DNA of 64,000 bases, taken from assembly GCA_018398575.1 (NCBI GenBank), contig JAGTXZ010000003.1, positions 1,488,001 through 1,552,000 on the forward strand, in the 5' to 3' direction. A program made the position numbers and the translations under genes. This document shows positions 21,468 to 32,753 of the stretch, piece by piece; within the stretch, counting starts at the first letter, position 1; every line of letters starts with the position of its first letter. The notes beneath the pieces were generated by a model. It ran no database searches. It saw only the letters and a program-made list of their open reading frames with translations, and had not been told where the DNA came from. The DNA comes from Ampelomyces quisqualis. Lineage: Eukaryota; Ascomycota; Dothideomycetes; Pleosporales; Phaeosphaeriaceae.

Positions 21468-22349
21468 TCAAAAGCAACTCCACTTTTTGGTGTTCGTGTT
21501 GGGTGTACTCGACTTCTTCAGAGAGTGTGTAGGTGATCGAGCGAGCTCCTTCTCATTTGTCGCATCGTCCTCTTCATCCATTCGGTATCTTCGGACTGAT
21601 CCTGCGTCTGGCTGATCTTTCTCGTAGAATTTTTCCGGGGGACCTGAGACGCAGCGTGGCATGACTTTGTTCATCAAGCCTCGGATACCGCTGTTGGCTC
21701 TATCGATTCTCTCATACTCGCGCTTTCGAGTACATGGCGATGTCCAGTGCATAGTAGTCGAGGACCTTTCGGCAGCTGTAATTGTTTCCTCGCTTTGCTT
21801 TGGCTGATCGTAGTGGGTGCTTGTAGTTCTTTGCTCCACGCTTAAACGTGGTGAACAACCTGGGCCAAAGTGCTCTGCGTGCGACATCGCTGGAGTTGGT
21901 AGTCGGGACTTGGTGTGAAGAGACGGGTTCTGGAATAGACTGTAGCTGCGATGGTGTAGAGCATATACATCATCTATGTCTTGGCTTTTCGCGGTAGGTA
22001 CAGTATGGGAGCTCTGCATCCTGTAGTGACGTGACCGTGAAGGGTCTATGATGGTGCAAGAGGTACGACGCGAGGAAAGTTTTGAGCCATGGCCGCGACC
22101 TCTAGAGCGGGTTGTTGATGTTTCCGAAGAGGAAGTTTTTGATCTCTGGTGAAACGGCATCGACATGAATTCCGATCCTGGGTGTGAGTCCATTCTTGCG
22201 GGACCAATAGACGGCGTTCTGTCTACAGAAGACTTGGTGGTGCTGTGACAACGTGTTGGTGCAGTATTACTCCGGACCATGAACTGTGATTCGTTGTGCG
22301 GCGCCTTTGAGAGAAAGGACTCGTGGAATCCACTATCGATTCGTTTCAT
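21468..22349 (-). CDS. Conserved fungal protein of unknown function, Ser/Arg-rich
   Basis: One uninterrupted frame of 293 residues. The N-terminal two thirds are Ser/Thr/Arg/His-rich and look disordered. The C-terminal part has the ordered-looking stretch GIRGLMNKVMPRCVSGPP followed by KFYEKD and SVRRYRMDEEDD, then a basic tail ending KKWSCF. I have the impression that this C-terminal block recurs in other ascomycete proteins, but assign no function. No signal peptide or membrane segment is present. Confidence 0.6.
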   Translation of the reverse strand: MKRIDSGFHESFLSKAPHNESQFMVRSNTAPTRCHSTTKSSVDRTPSIGPARMDSHPGSEFMSMPFHQRSKTSSSETSTTRSRGRGHGSKLSSRRTSCTIIDPSRSRHYRMQSSHTVPTAKSQDIDDVYALHHRSYSLFQNPSLHTKSRLPTPAMSHAEHFGPGCSPRLSVEQRTTSTHYDQPKQSEETITAAERSSTTMHWTSPCTRKREYERIDRANSGIRGLMNKVMPRCVSGPPEKFYEKDQPDAGSVRRYRMDEEDDATNEKELARSPTHSLKKSSTPNTNTKKWSCF

Positions 22350-23649
22350 TTTGTCGCTCCATACAAAGGCGGTGACTGCAGCGGAGCGTGACGTCTAAAC
22401 AAATGTTTTGGAGTCTTGTTTGTAATAAGTCGGTGATATGGCAGTGATGTCGGTACTAGACTTCTGTCAGTGCTTTGCTCAGCTAGGAAGGTTAACGTGC
22501 TAAAGGGGGGCCCACCGAGCAACCAGCGCCACTACCGAAATGAAGAGAATGTTATTATCGACGGCGCGAATCCATGGACTATGAGCAAAATGAAGCGCCC
22601 AGCTGGAGTGAACGATGCAACATCAAAGGTCAACTGACCCGCGTCGTGACCCGCCGTGCTTCAACAACCATTTCGGTCAGTCGCAGAGAAGCAACTAGGG
22701 CGGCAAGACCAGACGACCGCAAATGTCGATCTTGGCCAATGGTTGGCCCAGACTCGGCCAGCGTGCACGAGACGGGCGGACTCCACACGGTCTTTGACAA
22801 ATCTGCAGCGAAGCGTGGGCGGCAGTGGATTGTTGCAGTTCACCGCCTCCATTGATTTCCGGGGCCTGAAAGAGCTAAGAACACCACGGCCTAGGGTCGG
22901 GACCAAATTGGAGAACGACGGACAGCTCATCTGCATCGCGGCGAAGCATGACAGATGCTCTGAGCATGTCACTCACGCCGTCGCAGTGGCACACGCTGTT
23001 CGCTCGGCTCAAGTCCATATGTACAATGTCGCCATGTCGCCAGCCAGAACAGGCGTCGCGCGTGCAAAGGTCAAGAGTATCCAGTGACAGGCAGGCGGGC
23101 GGGCGCGCGGGACGTCGAATACAACAAGAACGTGGTATCAGCCTCGTGCAGATCTCGGCGTGCTGCTGCACAGACGGCGGGATGGACCGAATGGGGCCCA
23201 AGCCTGAAGGACGACAAATACGGATACATATAGCGATATCGGCCAAGGGCTACCATGCCCCTTTCGGATAAGCTGTCGTTGGGCGCGACATTCAAGCCAA
23301 AGGGGCGACACAATCAAATGAGGCGCAGCGCGCTACACGGCGAGAAGGGTTCGCAGGTGCGCAGGCACCTTGTGTTGGAGTCGCTCAGGGCCCGGATGGC
23401 TACGGCCTTTGTCATGGACAACGGGTTGAAATTGTCCCTTCGCACGGCGAAACAGAAACAACTGATGCCTCGGGCACTTCGCATTACTGCTTATTGACAA
23501 CTGCAAACGCTAGTGTGTTGAATATATGCGCCAAGTATTCTCATGCATCGGGTCGGGAAAGGGACGCTACCAATGACCTTATCACGAGGCCATCCAACAC
23601 CACACACACCTCGTTCACGCGCATCGTTGTACATTTGAACAGGTCTGTC
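22350..23649. other. Intergenic stretch without supported genes
   Basis: Short open frames on both strands overlap one another and lack codon bias or recognisable motifs. The left part is the promoter of the 293-residue gene; the right end is the 3' flank of the hydrolase. Confidence 0.45.
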
Positions 23650-24496
23650 TTACTGAATCTCGTTGTAAAAAGCTTCGATCAGGTTGCCGACCTCTTCAAA
23701 CGCTTCGAGACAGTGCCAGTGACCCACGCCCTGCATGATTTCCAGCCTCTTCTCAGTCGATCCCAGTTCCTCAAACATTTTCTTGCAACCTTCAACAGGT
23801 GCACTTTTGTCCTCTTCACCTGCGAGTATCAAGACCGGAATGTCAATCTTGCTGTAATCCGGCGGTTTCGCATTGATAATAACGCGGCAGTTGGAGCAGT
23901 ACCCGGCCGGGTCTTGAGAAAGCAAGAGCTCGCGAATGAATGCTTTCACTAGAGGAGAGGCTCTTTTCCCAACAGCAGCGTGTGGGATCGTATCAGCCAT
24001 CGACTGCATCCCTTCCCTCTGTACAGTCTCAATTCGTTTCTCGAAGATGGGCACAACATTCTCGTTCGGATAGACGGGCCCCACCAAGACGGCTGCGATG
24101 ATCCGGTCGCTTCGTTCTGCCGCCAAATGTGCACCAACAATACTGCTTCGAGTCAGCTCTTGCGAGACGAGGTCGTTACCCAGCTTCTACTCACCCGCCC
24201 ATACTGTGTCCTACAAAGACGGCCTTCGAAACGTCGCATGTATCTAATATGCCTATGACGTCATCTGCATACGACTGAATGCTCTGTTCGACGAAAGTAT
24301 ACGAAGACCGGCCGGCACCAGTGTTGTCAAAGATTATGCATCGAAAGCCTTTGGAGAGTAATCCTTGCGTTACGGCATGGTAGTAATCTTGGGAAGATCC
24401 CAGGCCGTGCATAAAGATGAAGGTTTCGCGTCTCTCCCTCTCTGGTTTGAGGTCTGCATAGTGTATTTTCTTACATCCAAGTTGTGTATAAGGCAT
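23650..24496 (-). CDS. Alpha/beta hydrolase
   Basis: Exons 24496-24195 and 24142-23650 (minus strand; 52-nt intron, GTGAGT..CTGAC..GCAG) give 264 residues. Features of the fold: the oxyanion-hole region MHGLGSSQDYY, NTGAGRSS, and the nucleophile elbow GHSMGG. The intron falls inside the elbow and the join restores GHSMGGIVGAHLAAERSDRI. The acid is probably an Asp in LAGEEDKSAPV and the base the His in GVGHWH. Length and motifs resemble 3-oxoadipate enol-lactonase-like and other small esterases. The substrate cannot be predicted. Confidence 0.88.
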
Positions 24497-24832
24497 AGCG
24501 GTGTGGCACAGTACAATTTAAATTGTATTTAAAGGTTGCGGGACATTGAAAGAGGCATCTTTCCGGTCGGAAGCGGGGGCACAAGGAGCGGTTGATGTCA
24601 CATGATGAACAAGCTAACCCAAAAAAATGCAGGAGCGTTCTTCACCGTGAACCTCTATGCTTCGCACAAAGTAATGATGATGTTTACGAAAGATTCCATG
24701 GCCGCGAACTGCAATCTCGGAGAACTTTACTGGATTACTGGTTTCTCAACTAACGATACCGTACTTCTTCTTCACAGCCTGCGGGATACCCAAGTTAGCG
24801 AGTGCCTTGTATACGAATCACTACGTTAACTA

Positions 24833-25531
24833 TCATACCTCTGTGCATTCGACGACCAGCTCAGGAGCCAATGGTGCACTTTGGTCATGCATCAGCGTCC
24901 ATAACAGCTGTGCTAATCCTTCTCGTGTTGTGACTTCCTTTAGCTCATCGTGGCTGGTATGCTCCTGGCTACTCCGTTCCTTGATCCACAGCTTCCCCAG
25001 CCTACTATCTCTTGCCCCCTTCTTGCCCTTCCTCGGCCTCTTCTCCAAATCATTTCTTGCTGCTTGCAACTCTTTTTCACTCTCATGCCAGAGTGCTACT
25101 CGTCGAATAAAGTGCTTGGTTGCCGCTTCGTCGAAGCCGGGCTCTGATGACTGAACCGCTTCGTCGAATTTCGGGTCGGGCGTTTGACCATTGTGATCCC
25201 ATTTCCGTAAGAAATATCTGAATGCACGTACCTCGCCATTTGGTAAGTCTACTGCATCGAAGCCCGAACTGAGACGGTCGCTTGAAATGCGTGATAAGTC
25301 GTGTTGTTGTGTATCCGAGTTCGCGTCAGCTTGATGTTGTAGCTCTAGTGCATCGTGAATTTCGACGATTCTTTGGACGGCCACTCTTCGGTTCTGTGTG
25401 ACCGCATCTGTCCCTTGGAATACATTTTGCTCAGGAGATGCTGACCGGATGTTGACTTTTGACACGCTACCGCTGTGATGTCGGCGAAGGAAACTGGATC
25501 CACGGCTTCTTGGGGGTGCCAATGTAGTCAT
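24833..25531 (-). CDS. Hypothetical protein, 232 residues
   Basis: One uninterrupted frame of 232 residues starting MTTLAPPRSRG. The N-terminal 45 residues are basic and Ser-rich. The rest is charged and probably helical, with EVRAFRYFLRKWDHNG and a Lys/Arg-rich patch EKRPRKGKKGARDSR. No signal peptide, membrane segment or known motif. I do not recognise it. Its length, starting methionine and amino-acid mix argue for a real gene. Confidence 0.5.
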   Translation of the reverse strand: MTTLAPPRSRGSSFLRRHHSGSVSKVNIRSASPEQNVFQGTDAVTQNRRVAVQRIVEIHDALELQHQADANSDTQQHDLSRISSDRLSSGFDAVDLPNGEVRAFRYFLRKWDHNGQTPDPKFDEAVQSSEPGFDEAATKHFIRRVALWHESEKELQAARNDLEKRPRKGKKGARDSRLGKLWIKERSSQEHTSHDELKEVTTREGLAQLLWTLMHDQSAPLAPELVVECTEV

Positions 25532-26090
25532 GCTTGGAGCTGATGAGGACGGTCACGATGTATGGAATGCTGACTTTGATGGTGTGTAAGGGCTGAGCTG
25601 ATCTGTCGACAGCAATATATAGTACACGTGAACCAGGAAGCAACGGTACACTGGCTTCCATATGTCCTCATGAGGGTACCCGAAAGGGTGACGCAATCAC
25701 TCTGACGCACGCTTGCTCACAGAATTTTATTTGACACAACTGGCAAGTCAGGCTATCCATACCAAATAGTGGCTTGGGCGCTTCTGGGGAGCTGGGGAGG
25801 TTACTGAGCCACTGCGTGGCTTTCGACACGTCGTCTGCGCCATTTCTTTCCATTGGTGGAGCTTCGGCTTCGGCGCAATGTCAGCCAGCACACGGCCCCA
25901 ACGGTGTCATGTCCGCAGAATCCAGAATCCAAGTCTTGGTGGCTGACATGTTCGGTGCCCATCCTGAGATTAGGGCTAGATAGAACCGTTTGCTAGCCCT
26001 TTTGCCCTCGTATTCGTGATTCGGGGCCACAGTGTGGCTGATGTGACAATTTCTGAGCATTTCGTATCTGCTATACCGGTAGACCCAAAG
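25532..26090. other. Intergenic between hypothetical gene and catalase
   Basis: Holds the promoter of the 232-residue gene and the 3' flank of catalase. Nothing else is seen. Confidence 0.5.
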
Positions 26091-28546
26091 CTACTGATCT
26101 AGAGGATAACGGTCCAGGAATCTAAAAACATGCAAGCCCTCGGCGATTTCATCCACCATTGCCTTGGTACCAGTCTCCGCATCAAGCTGGTAGACACCTG
26201 GTGTGCCGGCCTCAACTCCTGCAGCCTTGAAAGCAGCCTGACTCGAGCCAATGATAGCAACAGCCTTGCCCCAATGATATCCATCCTGCAGTATTTGCAA
26301 CGGACGACCAGCGGGGTAAAATGTAGTCAATGCCCTCGTAGTATTCTTGCTGTGGGTCGGAGTTGAGGCATTTGAGTTGCTTAGGCTTCCTGTAGATGCA
26401 AAAAGAGCACCTGCTTCACCGTCGACAATAATAGCATCAAACTGTCCGGCGAAGGTAACGGAATAAGTCTGATCAATGCCTTCACCTAATCGCTCTGCAA
26501 CTACAGCAAACTTGACATTGATGTCGTTGAAAGCGGACCTGAAAGCCACTGTTGCGTTGCTCAGAGTTGACGTGGAAGTCAAGTAGCCAACCTTCAATCC
26601 ATCGATCTTCAACAACTTCTCTTTGGAGATCGAGACGCCTGTCGTAGTATTGTCGTGATAATATGTTTCATCTGCTTCTGGTGCAGTCATGTCAAGTGCT
26701 TCTGCGACCCGTACTGCCACATCGTGACTCACTCTGTTGAGTTGGATGAGGACATTATTCTTGACTACGTCGCTCGCGAGTTGCGACGTCTCGAACCGAA
26801 TAGCATTGACGACAAATTGTTGTTCGACGGGCTGCAGTGAGTTGAAAAACAACCGGGGTTGCGACCAGACATCTGCAAAAGTAGAGGACACTGAGCGGAT
26901 TAGACGTCCCGTGGGAGAGCGATTAGGAGCAGTGAAAAATCCGCGGCCATGAGAATTATTCGCCTGCTTTGGAGAGCCGTTGTTTAGAGTGTTTGGCGAG
27001 TATGCTGCGACATTGAGTGGTATGTACATCTGGCCTGCACCGTCACGAGTGTTGGTATGAACTGGCACGCGAGGTTGGTTGATAGGAAGCTGTTCAAAGT
27101 TCGGTCCATTATGGCGATTGAGCTGTGTGTCCAAATAGGAGAAGATGCGACCCTGCAAGAGAGGGTCATCCGTGAAATCAATGCCGCGTACAACGTGTCC
27201 AACTTGGTACTGCATGTATGTCAGATGAGCTATACTGTGACGGAGCTTATCTCTCGTACCATGATCTGTTCAGTCTCGGCAAAGTAATTGCGAGGGTTCC
27301 GATTCAAGGTGAGTTTACCCAACGGTGTGAAGGGAACGACATCCTCAGGTACCATCTTAGTTGGATCTAGGAGATCGAAGCCGAATCGTAGTTGATCCTC
27401 CTCGTCCATGATCTGAGCTTCGAACTATCTTGGTGTCAGCAAAGATTTTCTAGTTTCTAGTTGGGGAGAAGCTTACCACCCACTCAGGGTAATACCCGTT
27501 TTCAATAGCATCCCACAGATCCTGACGATCTGCGTCGGCACTCTTGCCGGCCATAACTTGCTGTTCTTCCCACAGCCGAGAAGCGAGGCCCTGTTGAGTT
27601 TTGAAGCGAAACTTCACTAGCTTTGTCTTGCCTTCATCAGTGACGAAGCGGAAAGTATGCACACCCCATCCATCCATGTGCCTATATGAGCGAACTGTAC
27701 CATGACCACTCATTGCCCAGAACAATGTATGCATTGTAGACGGCTGTTGGCTGAAGAAGTCCCATGCACTATCGTGAGCGGTCGCAGCCTGAGGAATCTC
27801 ATTATCTTGCCTCGGCTTGACTGCATGAATTAGGTCGGGAAATTTGACGGCGTCCTGAATGAAGAAGACTGGTATGTTATTACCAACAATATCTTGCAAT
27901 CGTCAGTATAGAATCGCCATACTTGGAGGCCATGGCTCCAACATGATCGCATACTCACCAAAGTTACCCTCGTCCGTGTAAAATCGAGTCGCGAAACCAT
28001 GCACATCGCGAACTGTGTCTGCTGATCCTCTACTGCCAGCAACAGTAGAGAACCGGATGAAGACTGGTGTCTCTTTCCCTGGACTGTTCAAGAAGGAAGC
28101 TGCGGTAATGTTCGACCAATCGCCGTAGGAGGTGAACACGCCGTGTGCACCAGCACCTCGGGCATGAACCGCACGCTCTGGTACTCTCTCATGATCTGCC
28201 GTAGACGTCAGCGACAGGAATGCAACGCTACTTAACACGTACCAAAGTGCATTATCTTCTCCCTAAAGATAAAGTCCTCGAGCAAGGTTGGCCCTCTTTC
28301 ACCAGCACTCAAACTCTCCTGATCCTCAATTGGACCTCCGAAAGTGTTCGTTAGGTAGACGTCTGTATCATCGACTTCATATTGTGCCATAAACTCATTG
28401 GTAGACGTGGCTAAAGAGGCACTCGATCCATCTCGGCGAGTAACAGGCTGGTGCGGATTGTCAACATGTGCGTCATGCTCCATGTATGGACATGCTGCGT
28501 GAATAAGCCGCGCGCAGGCAAAGAACGTGACTCCAAATTTGATCAT
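26091..28546 (-). CDS. Secreted large-subunit catalase (CatB type)
   Basis: Exons 28546-28243, 28195-27959, 27892-27477, 27424-27260 and 27209-26091 (minus strand) give 746 residues. Introns are 47, 66, 52 and 50 nt. A signal peptide is likely (MIKFGVTFFACARLIHA). The distal active-site segment FDHERVPERAVHARGAG has the catalytic His at about residue 103. YTDEGNF and IVGNNIPVFFIQD are typical of the family, and the proximal heme ligand is Tyr399 in RIFSYLDTQ. The extra C-terminal domain from about residue 565 is the DJ-1/PfpI-like fold of large-subunit catalases. It removes hydrogen peroxide, probably outside the cell or in the wall. Confidence 0.95.
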
Positions 28547-31041
28547 GTTTGTTGTGCGGCAGCACAGCTGTCATCGTTCAGAAAGAAACGAGAATGGCTG
28601 CCGCTTTATACTGAGCGCATACAGTTGTGGCGCCATCGTCCACGGCCGCTCGTCTTAGTTACCAAGTGCTTGCCAATGTGCTGGATCCACTTATCAAGAG
28701 ACGGCATGGCGACCTAGAAAACGTGTGGTCCTCTAGAGATACGAGTGCCAAGACGTCCTGCATGGACCGATGCGGTGATGTTCACCCGCAGGTGTCAATG
28801 GCGAACTCGAACAGTACAGAACAAACCTCATGGGCTAGTATTACTGTCCCTGTGCCCGCATCGGCCACATTTGAAAATAAAGACTGCTGCAGAAAGAGCT
28901 TGAGAGAAGTACAAGGAAGCGTCTGACAGTGTATGGAGTAACACCCCCATGGATCATGCAGTACATCTGAGGTGCATTCGCGTGATGCTGGGCAAAACTG
29001 TGCCACCTTGGACGCTTACTCTTTTTCTCGGGTCTGGTGTTTGAATGGATCGTTCGTTGCACGGAGCGCGCCCGTTGTTCGGATCCTGTCCAATGAATCA
29101 TCAGGAAGTTTAAGTGGATACTCTTGCAAGTACATATGTAGAAGGTATCGATCAGCGCCTAGGTTAAGTCGAGATATTACCATAGCAACAGCCTCTGACA
29201 AACTCTTACGCGCCACGCACTACCTCGTTACTACACCGAGCGAAAACCAGGAGCTCCATGGGGAGAGTAACAGGTACATTCCTAGTTTCAGCTTTATAGT
29301 TGCTGCCCAGGTACACTGATGCGTGGACAGAAGCATGAACGGGCCACGAAAGCCTAGGTACTGCACCAACCGAGTCCTGTTGCAACCACGGGTCACCAGA
29401 ATTTCGGGCCAGTAATACTAATGCAGCCTCCCGTCTTGGCATTGATATCGATTATCCAAAAGCACAGGCACCAGCATGCCATATCGTGATGTTGATTATG
29501 GAAAGTCCATGGTCCAGATGATTGAAGTTGGTAAGCGTGGCGTTTAAACTGGCTTCCAGAAATGGGGTGGGTGGAAGCGAAGGGTGATAATTGGCTAGTT
29601 ACCCTTGCATAGCATACCCTGTATAAAACCCTGCGATGCCATGGACGACGATCCTATCGAAAAGCCCGGGGGGACAGAAAGACAAGAAACGTTGTATCGC
29701 CGCCAAGCCTACGCAAGATTGGCGACGAGGGTTTTTTCGGTAGCAAGTAGCAAGTTGGAAATACATTCGTCAGACCTTGTCCAACCACGCCTCGGTAGCT
29801 GTGCCTCCTGTCGCTTCCGTCCTGATACCGACGATCAGAGTTTCAGTGCGAATCGTCAAATTGCTGACGAGGAGATTGAGAGGGAGTCTTGTGTGGCCGA
29901 TGAAGCAGTGGAGATGGAAGGGGTTTCCACCCCCGTCAACGCCGCCCAGTACATGCACGAGTGTACCGCTCCTTCGTGCAGACGAGCGAAATTAGCTGGG
30001 ATCTAGGAACTGGCTCTGATTGACTTACGTCCGATCTCGATTGACTTGATTTTGACTTGACCTTACAGGCTTACACAGGACATGAACATCCCTGTCATTT
30101 TCGCTCGTATGTTGCAACTTGCAACCTGCGTCGAGCAGTCTCGTCTTGATTTTGCCTGCCCGTGCATGATATGTAGCAGATGGCATACAATTGTCCTCCC
30201 CATCACCTCATATTGATACAGATTGTCCTCGCGCGCATCGAATATATGATTCGTTCCAAGATGGGACGGCGAACATCTCCTCGCGTTACAACGGAAGCGT
30301 CAAACAACCACTTTACTTGCGCTGATGTTCGTGAGACTGTGTGTTCTAAACGTTGGATCCGGGATCCTCAGTGGTTGCGCCTTGAGACTACTTTGCGATA
30401 GCTTTTGCAATGTTGGCACTGTGCTAGAAACCATGCAACTGAGAGTCGTATACGGAATGATAAGTCACAGAGCGCTCGAATCTAGACGATGAGTTCATGA
30501 GACAATGCGACGGATTGTTGTTGGCGATCTTGGTAGGAGCGCGAAGAAGCCGGCAATACGATGTACCTAATAATGGCGTTGGCGTTCGTTCGTTACGGAA
30601 TGATGCGAAGCTTCCGAGCATGACATCATCGCTTCACTCTTTACGCTACAGCAGTGGCAGGGACCCCGCCTGCACTCTCAAACATAACTCTCCCCGTTCC
30701 GAACAGCACAGAAAGACATTCAAGTGATTCCACGAAATATACCCAGAACGGTAACATTCACCTAGTCGTCCAGTTCGGCGACTTCTCTCACGAGCCGCCA
30801 CCAGTGTGAGCTCGTTCGCGCCTGTGACAATCAACATAGGGCATGCGGCTGACGCCTGAGAGTTAGAAAAGAGTTGCCTAAGAAGTTGTCATAGACACAG
30901 TCAAGATGTGAGTTTAACAGTCATGTCTGCTTACTCTCGCACTTCCGCTGCAATAAATATGGCTAGCACAGAGCTCGCCCTGCGACAGGCTTGATGTCCA
31001 TGCCTATCTCTACCGCAGCTTTCCCACGCTTACCCGGATCT
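28547..31041. other. Long intergenic stretch between catalase and Pil1/LSP1 genes
   Basis: This 2.5-kb stretch holds two divergent promoters. Open frames of up to 134 codons (for example 29605-30006, +) have no recognisable motif and overlap others. I support no gene here. Confidence 0.45.
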
Positions 31042-32170
31042 ATGAATACTGCTTTGGGAAAACGTTCAAATACGCGTACGCTAACCATTTTTCGCGCCAA
31101 CAGGAATCGATCTCTTTCCGTTCGCTCTAAGAAGAGTGGAAGTGGGGACAAGTCCGCTCCGAAGCACCGCTTCACTATGGCATCTCTTCGCGGAACGCAG
31201 CAGCCAGAGCTGTCGAAGAAGCTTTACAAGATCATAAAATCGGAGAACCATGCCATCGGAGCGTACGAGGCTGCAGCTCGCGAGCGTCAAGGCATCGCCC
31301 AACAACTTTCCGAATGGGGTGAAGCGACTGGGGACGAGACCGTCTCGGAAATATCGGACAAGTTGGGTGTCTTGCTGGCAGAGATTGCAGAACAGGAAGA
31401 CATCTATGCGCAAGGATTAGAGGAATACCGTGGCGTTTTGAAGCAGATCCGCAATACCGAGAGTTCAGTTCAGCCAAGTAGAGACCACAAAGCTAAGGTA
31501 TGGTACAGACTTGAAGTTGAATCAGATCTGCTGACAAATCCTAGGTGTCGGACGAGATTGCCAAGTTGAAATACAAAGAGCCTCAGAGCACCAAGATCGT
31601 CCAGCTTGAGCAGGAGCTTGTCCGCGCAGAGGCTCAGAGTTTAGTGGCTGAGGCCCAACTAAGCAACATTGTAAGGGCAACAGCCGATGTACATTGAAGT
31701 CTGCTGATCTCGCACAGACGCGCCAAAAGTTCAAGGAGGCGTATGACCTCAACTTTGCAGCCACGATTGAGCGTGCTGAGAAGCAAATTATCCTTGCTAA
31801 GCATGCCCGTCGGCTTCTAAACTTGATCGACGATACTCCGATTGTGCCGGGAGATACCCATCCTGCCTTTGCTGAAGTAGAGGCTGCTCGTCAAGTCCTC
31901 AACGACGCGGAGAGCGATCTCCAAGGCTACCGTTTGGATGTGGAGCCGATCACATCCAACTCCGGACACCTGGGAATGGGAGCCATGCCAGGCACCATTT
32001 CTACTGGGACTGATTCAGCCGAGCCATCTTCCACTGTCAACCACGCGCCCAGCAGTCGAAGTGTGAGCGGCGAGGAGCAGCGCTACGCCGAGACTGCGTA
32101 TCCCGTGACAGAAGCCGAGACGGTGGAGAGGCAAGACCCTGTTCACAAGGAGGTTCCGACCGCCGTTTAG
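31042..32170 (+). CDS. Eisosome core protein, Pil1/LSP1 family
   Basis: Exons 31042-31497, 31545-31670 and 31718-32170 give 344 residues; both introns are 47 nt. The N terminus is basic (SLSVRSKKSGSGDK), followed by the F-BAR-like helical core with QQPELSKKLYKIIKSENHA, ISDKLGVLLAEI, LKQIRNTESSVQPSRDHKAK and TRQKFKEAYDLNFAA. The tail is acidic and disordered. Pil1/LSP1 proteins polymerise on the inner plasma membrane to form eisosomes. An in-frame ATG 51 nt upstream (30991) is possible, but the chosen start matches the MNxAL-type beginning of relatives. A spliced leader cannot be excluded. Confidence 0.9.
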
Positions 32171-32753
32171 GAGCAGCTTTTCTCTAACCGATAGCTTGGA
32201 TGGTATTGCAGGGGCCGTTCCATAATACTAGTTTTCTTATACTCAATGTCTGCAGAGACCTAATAATGTGGGCGATAGCCAAAGTAATGCCTTTGAACGA
32301 AGAAATAGTCATGTCCCTTGACTGCTAGTGGAGCACCCATGGTGTTGTTGATGTAACCACGGTTGCCGTCGTTGATGGCATGCTGCCTAGAGGAGTTTTC
32401 CGTGAATGAACGAAATACGTGGAGTGTGTAGCGAGGAAAGATGATCAATCCTAGGGACCTGGGCCCGGAGAAGTGAGTCTGCACGGTGCTGGATCTTGGT
32501 GCCTGGATGGAAGGCAGCATCAATCACGACAGATGAGCAGAGCACAGGTGGAGAGTGGAGTCGAAGCTATTCTCGTCGTCTGTGCACATTGGCGGGGGTC
32601 CCGCTAGCGCGGAATGTGCCGGCTTTCCAAGAAGACACATCAAGCTCCAACTTGGTCAACAAATTCCCAAACATCCCCGACAACACTGTCACCGTTCGCG
32701 CCACCACCTCCTTGACCACTCCAGCATCCTCTCGAATCCCCGCTGCTCTCGCC
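32171..32753. other. Intergenic / Sec24 promoter
   Basis: Contains the 3' flank of Pil1/LSP1 and the Sec24 promoter. An open frame from 32496 continues in frame into Sec24, but its upstream part is not Sec24-like. Confidence 0.5.

Noticed and set aside
29605..30006. 134-codon open frame in the catalase-Pil1 interval
   Set aside because: No motif or recognisable content; it overlaps other frames and is of a length expected by chance.
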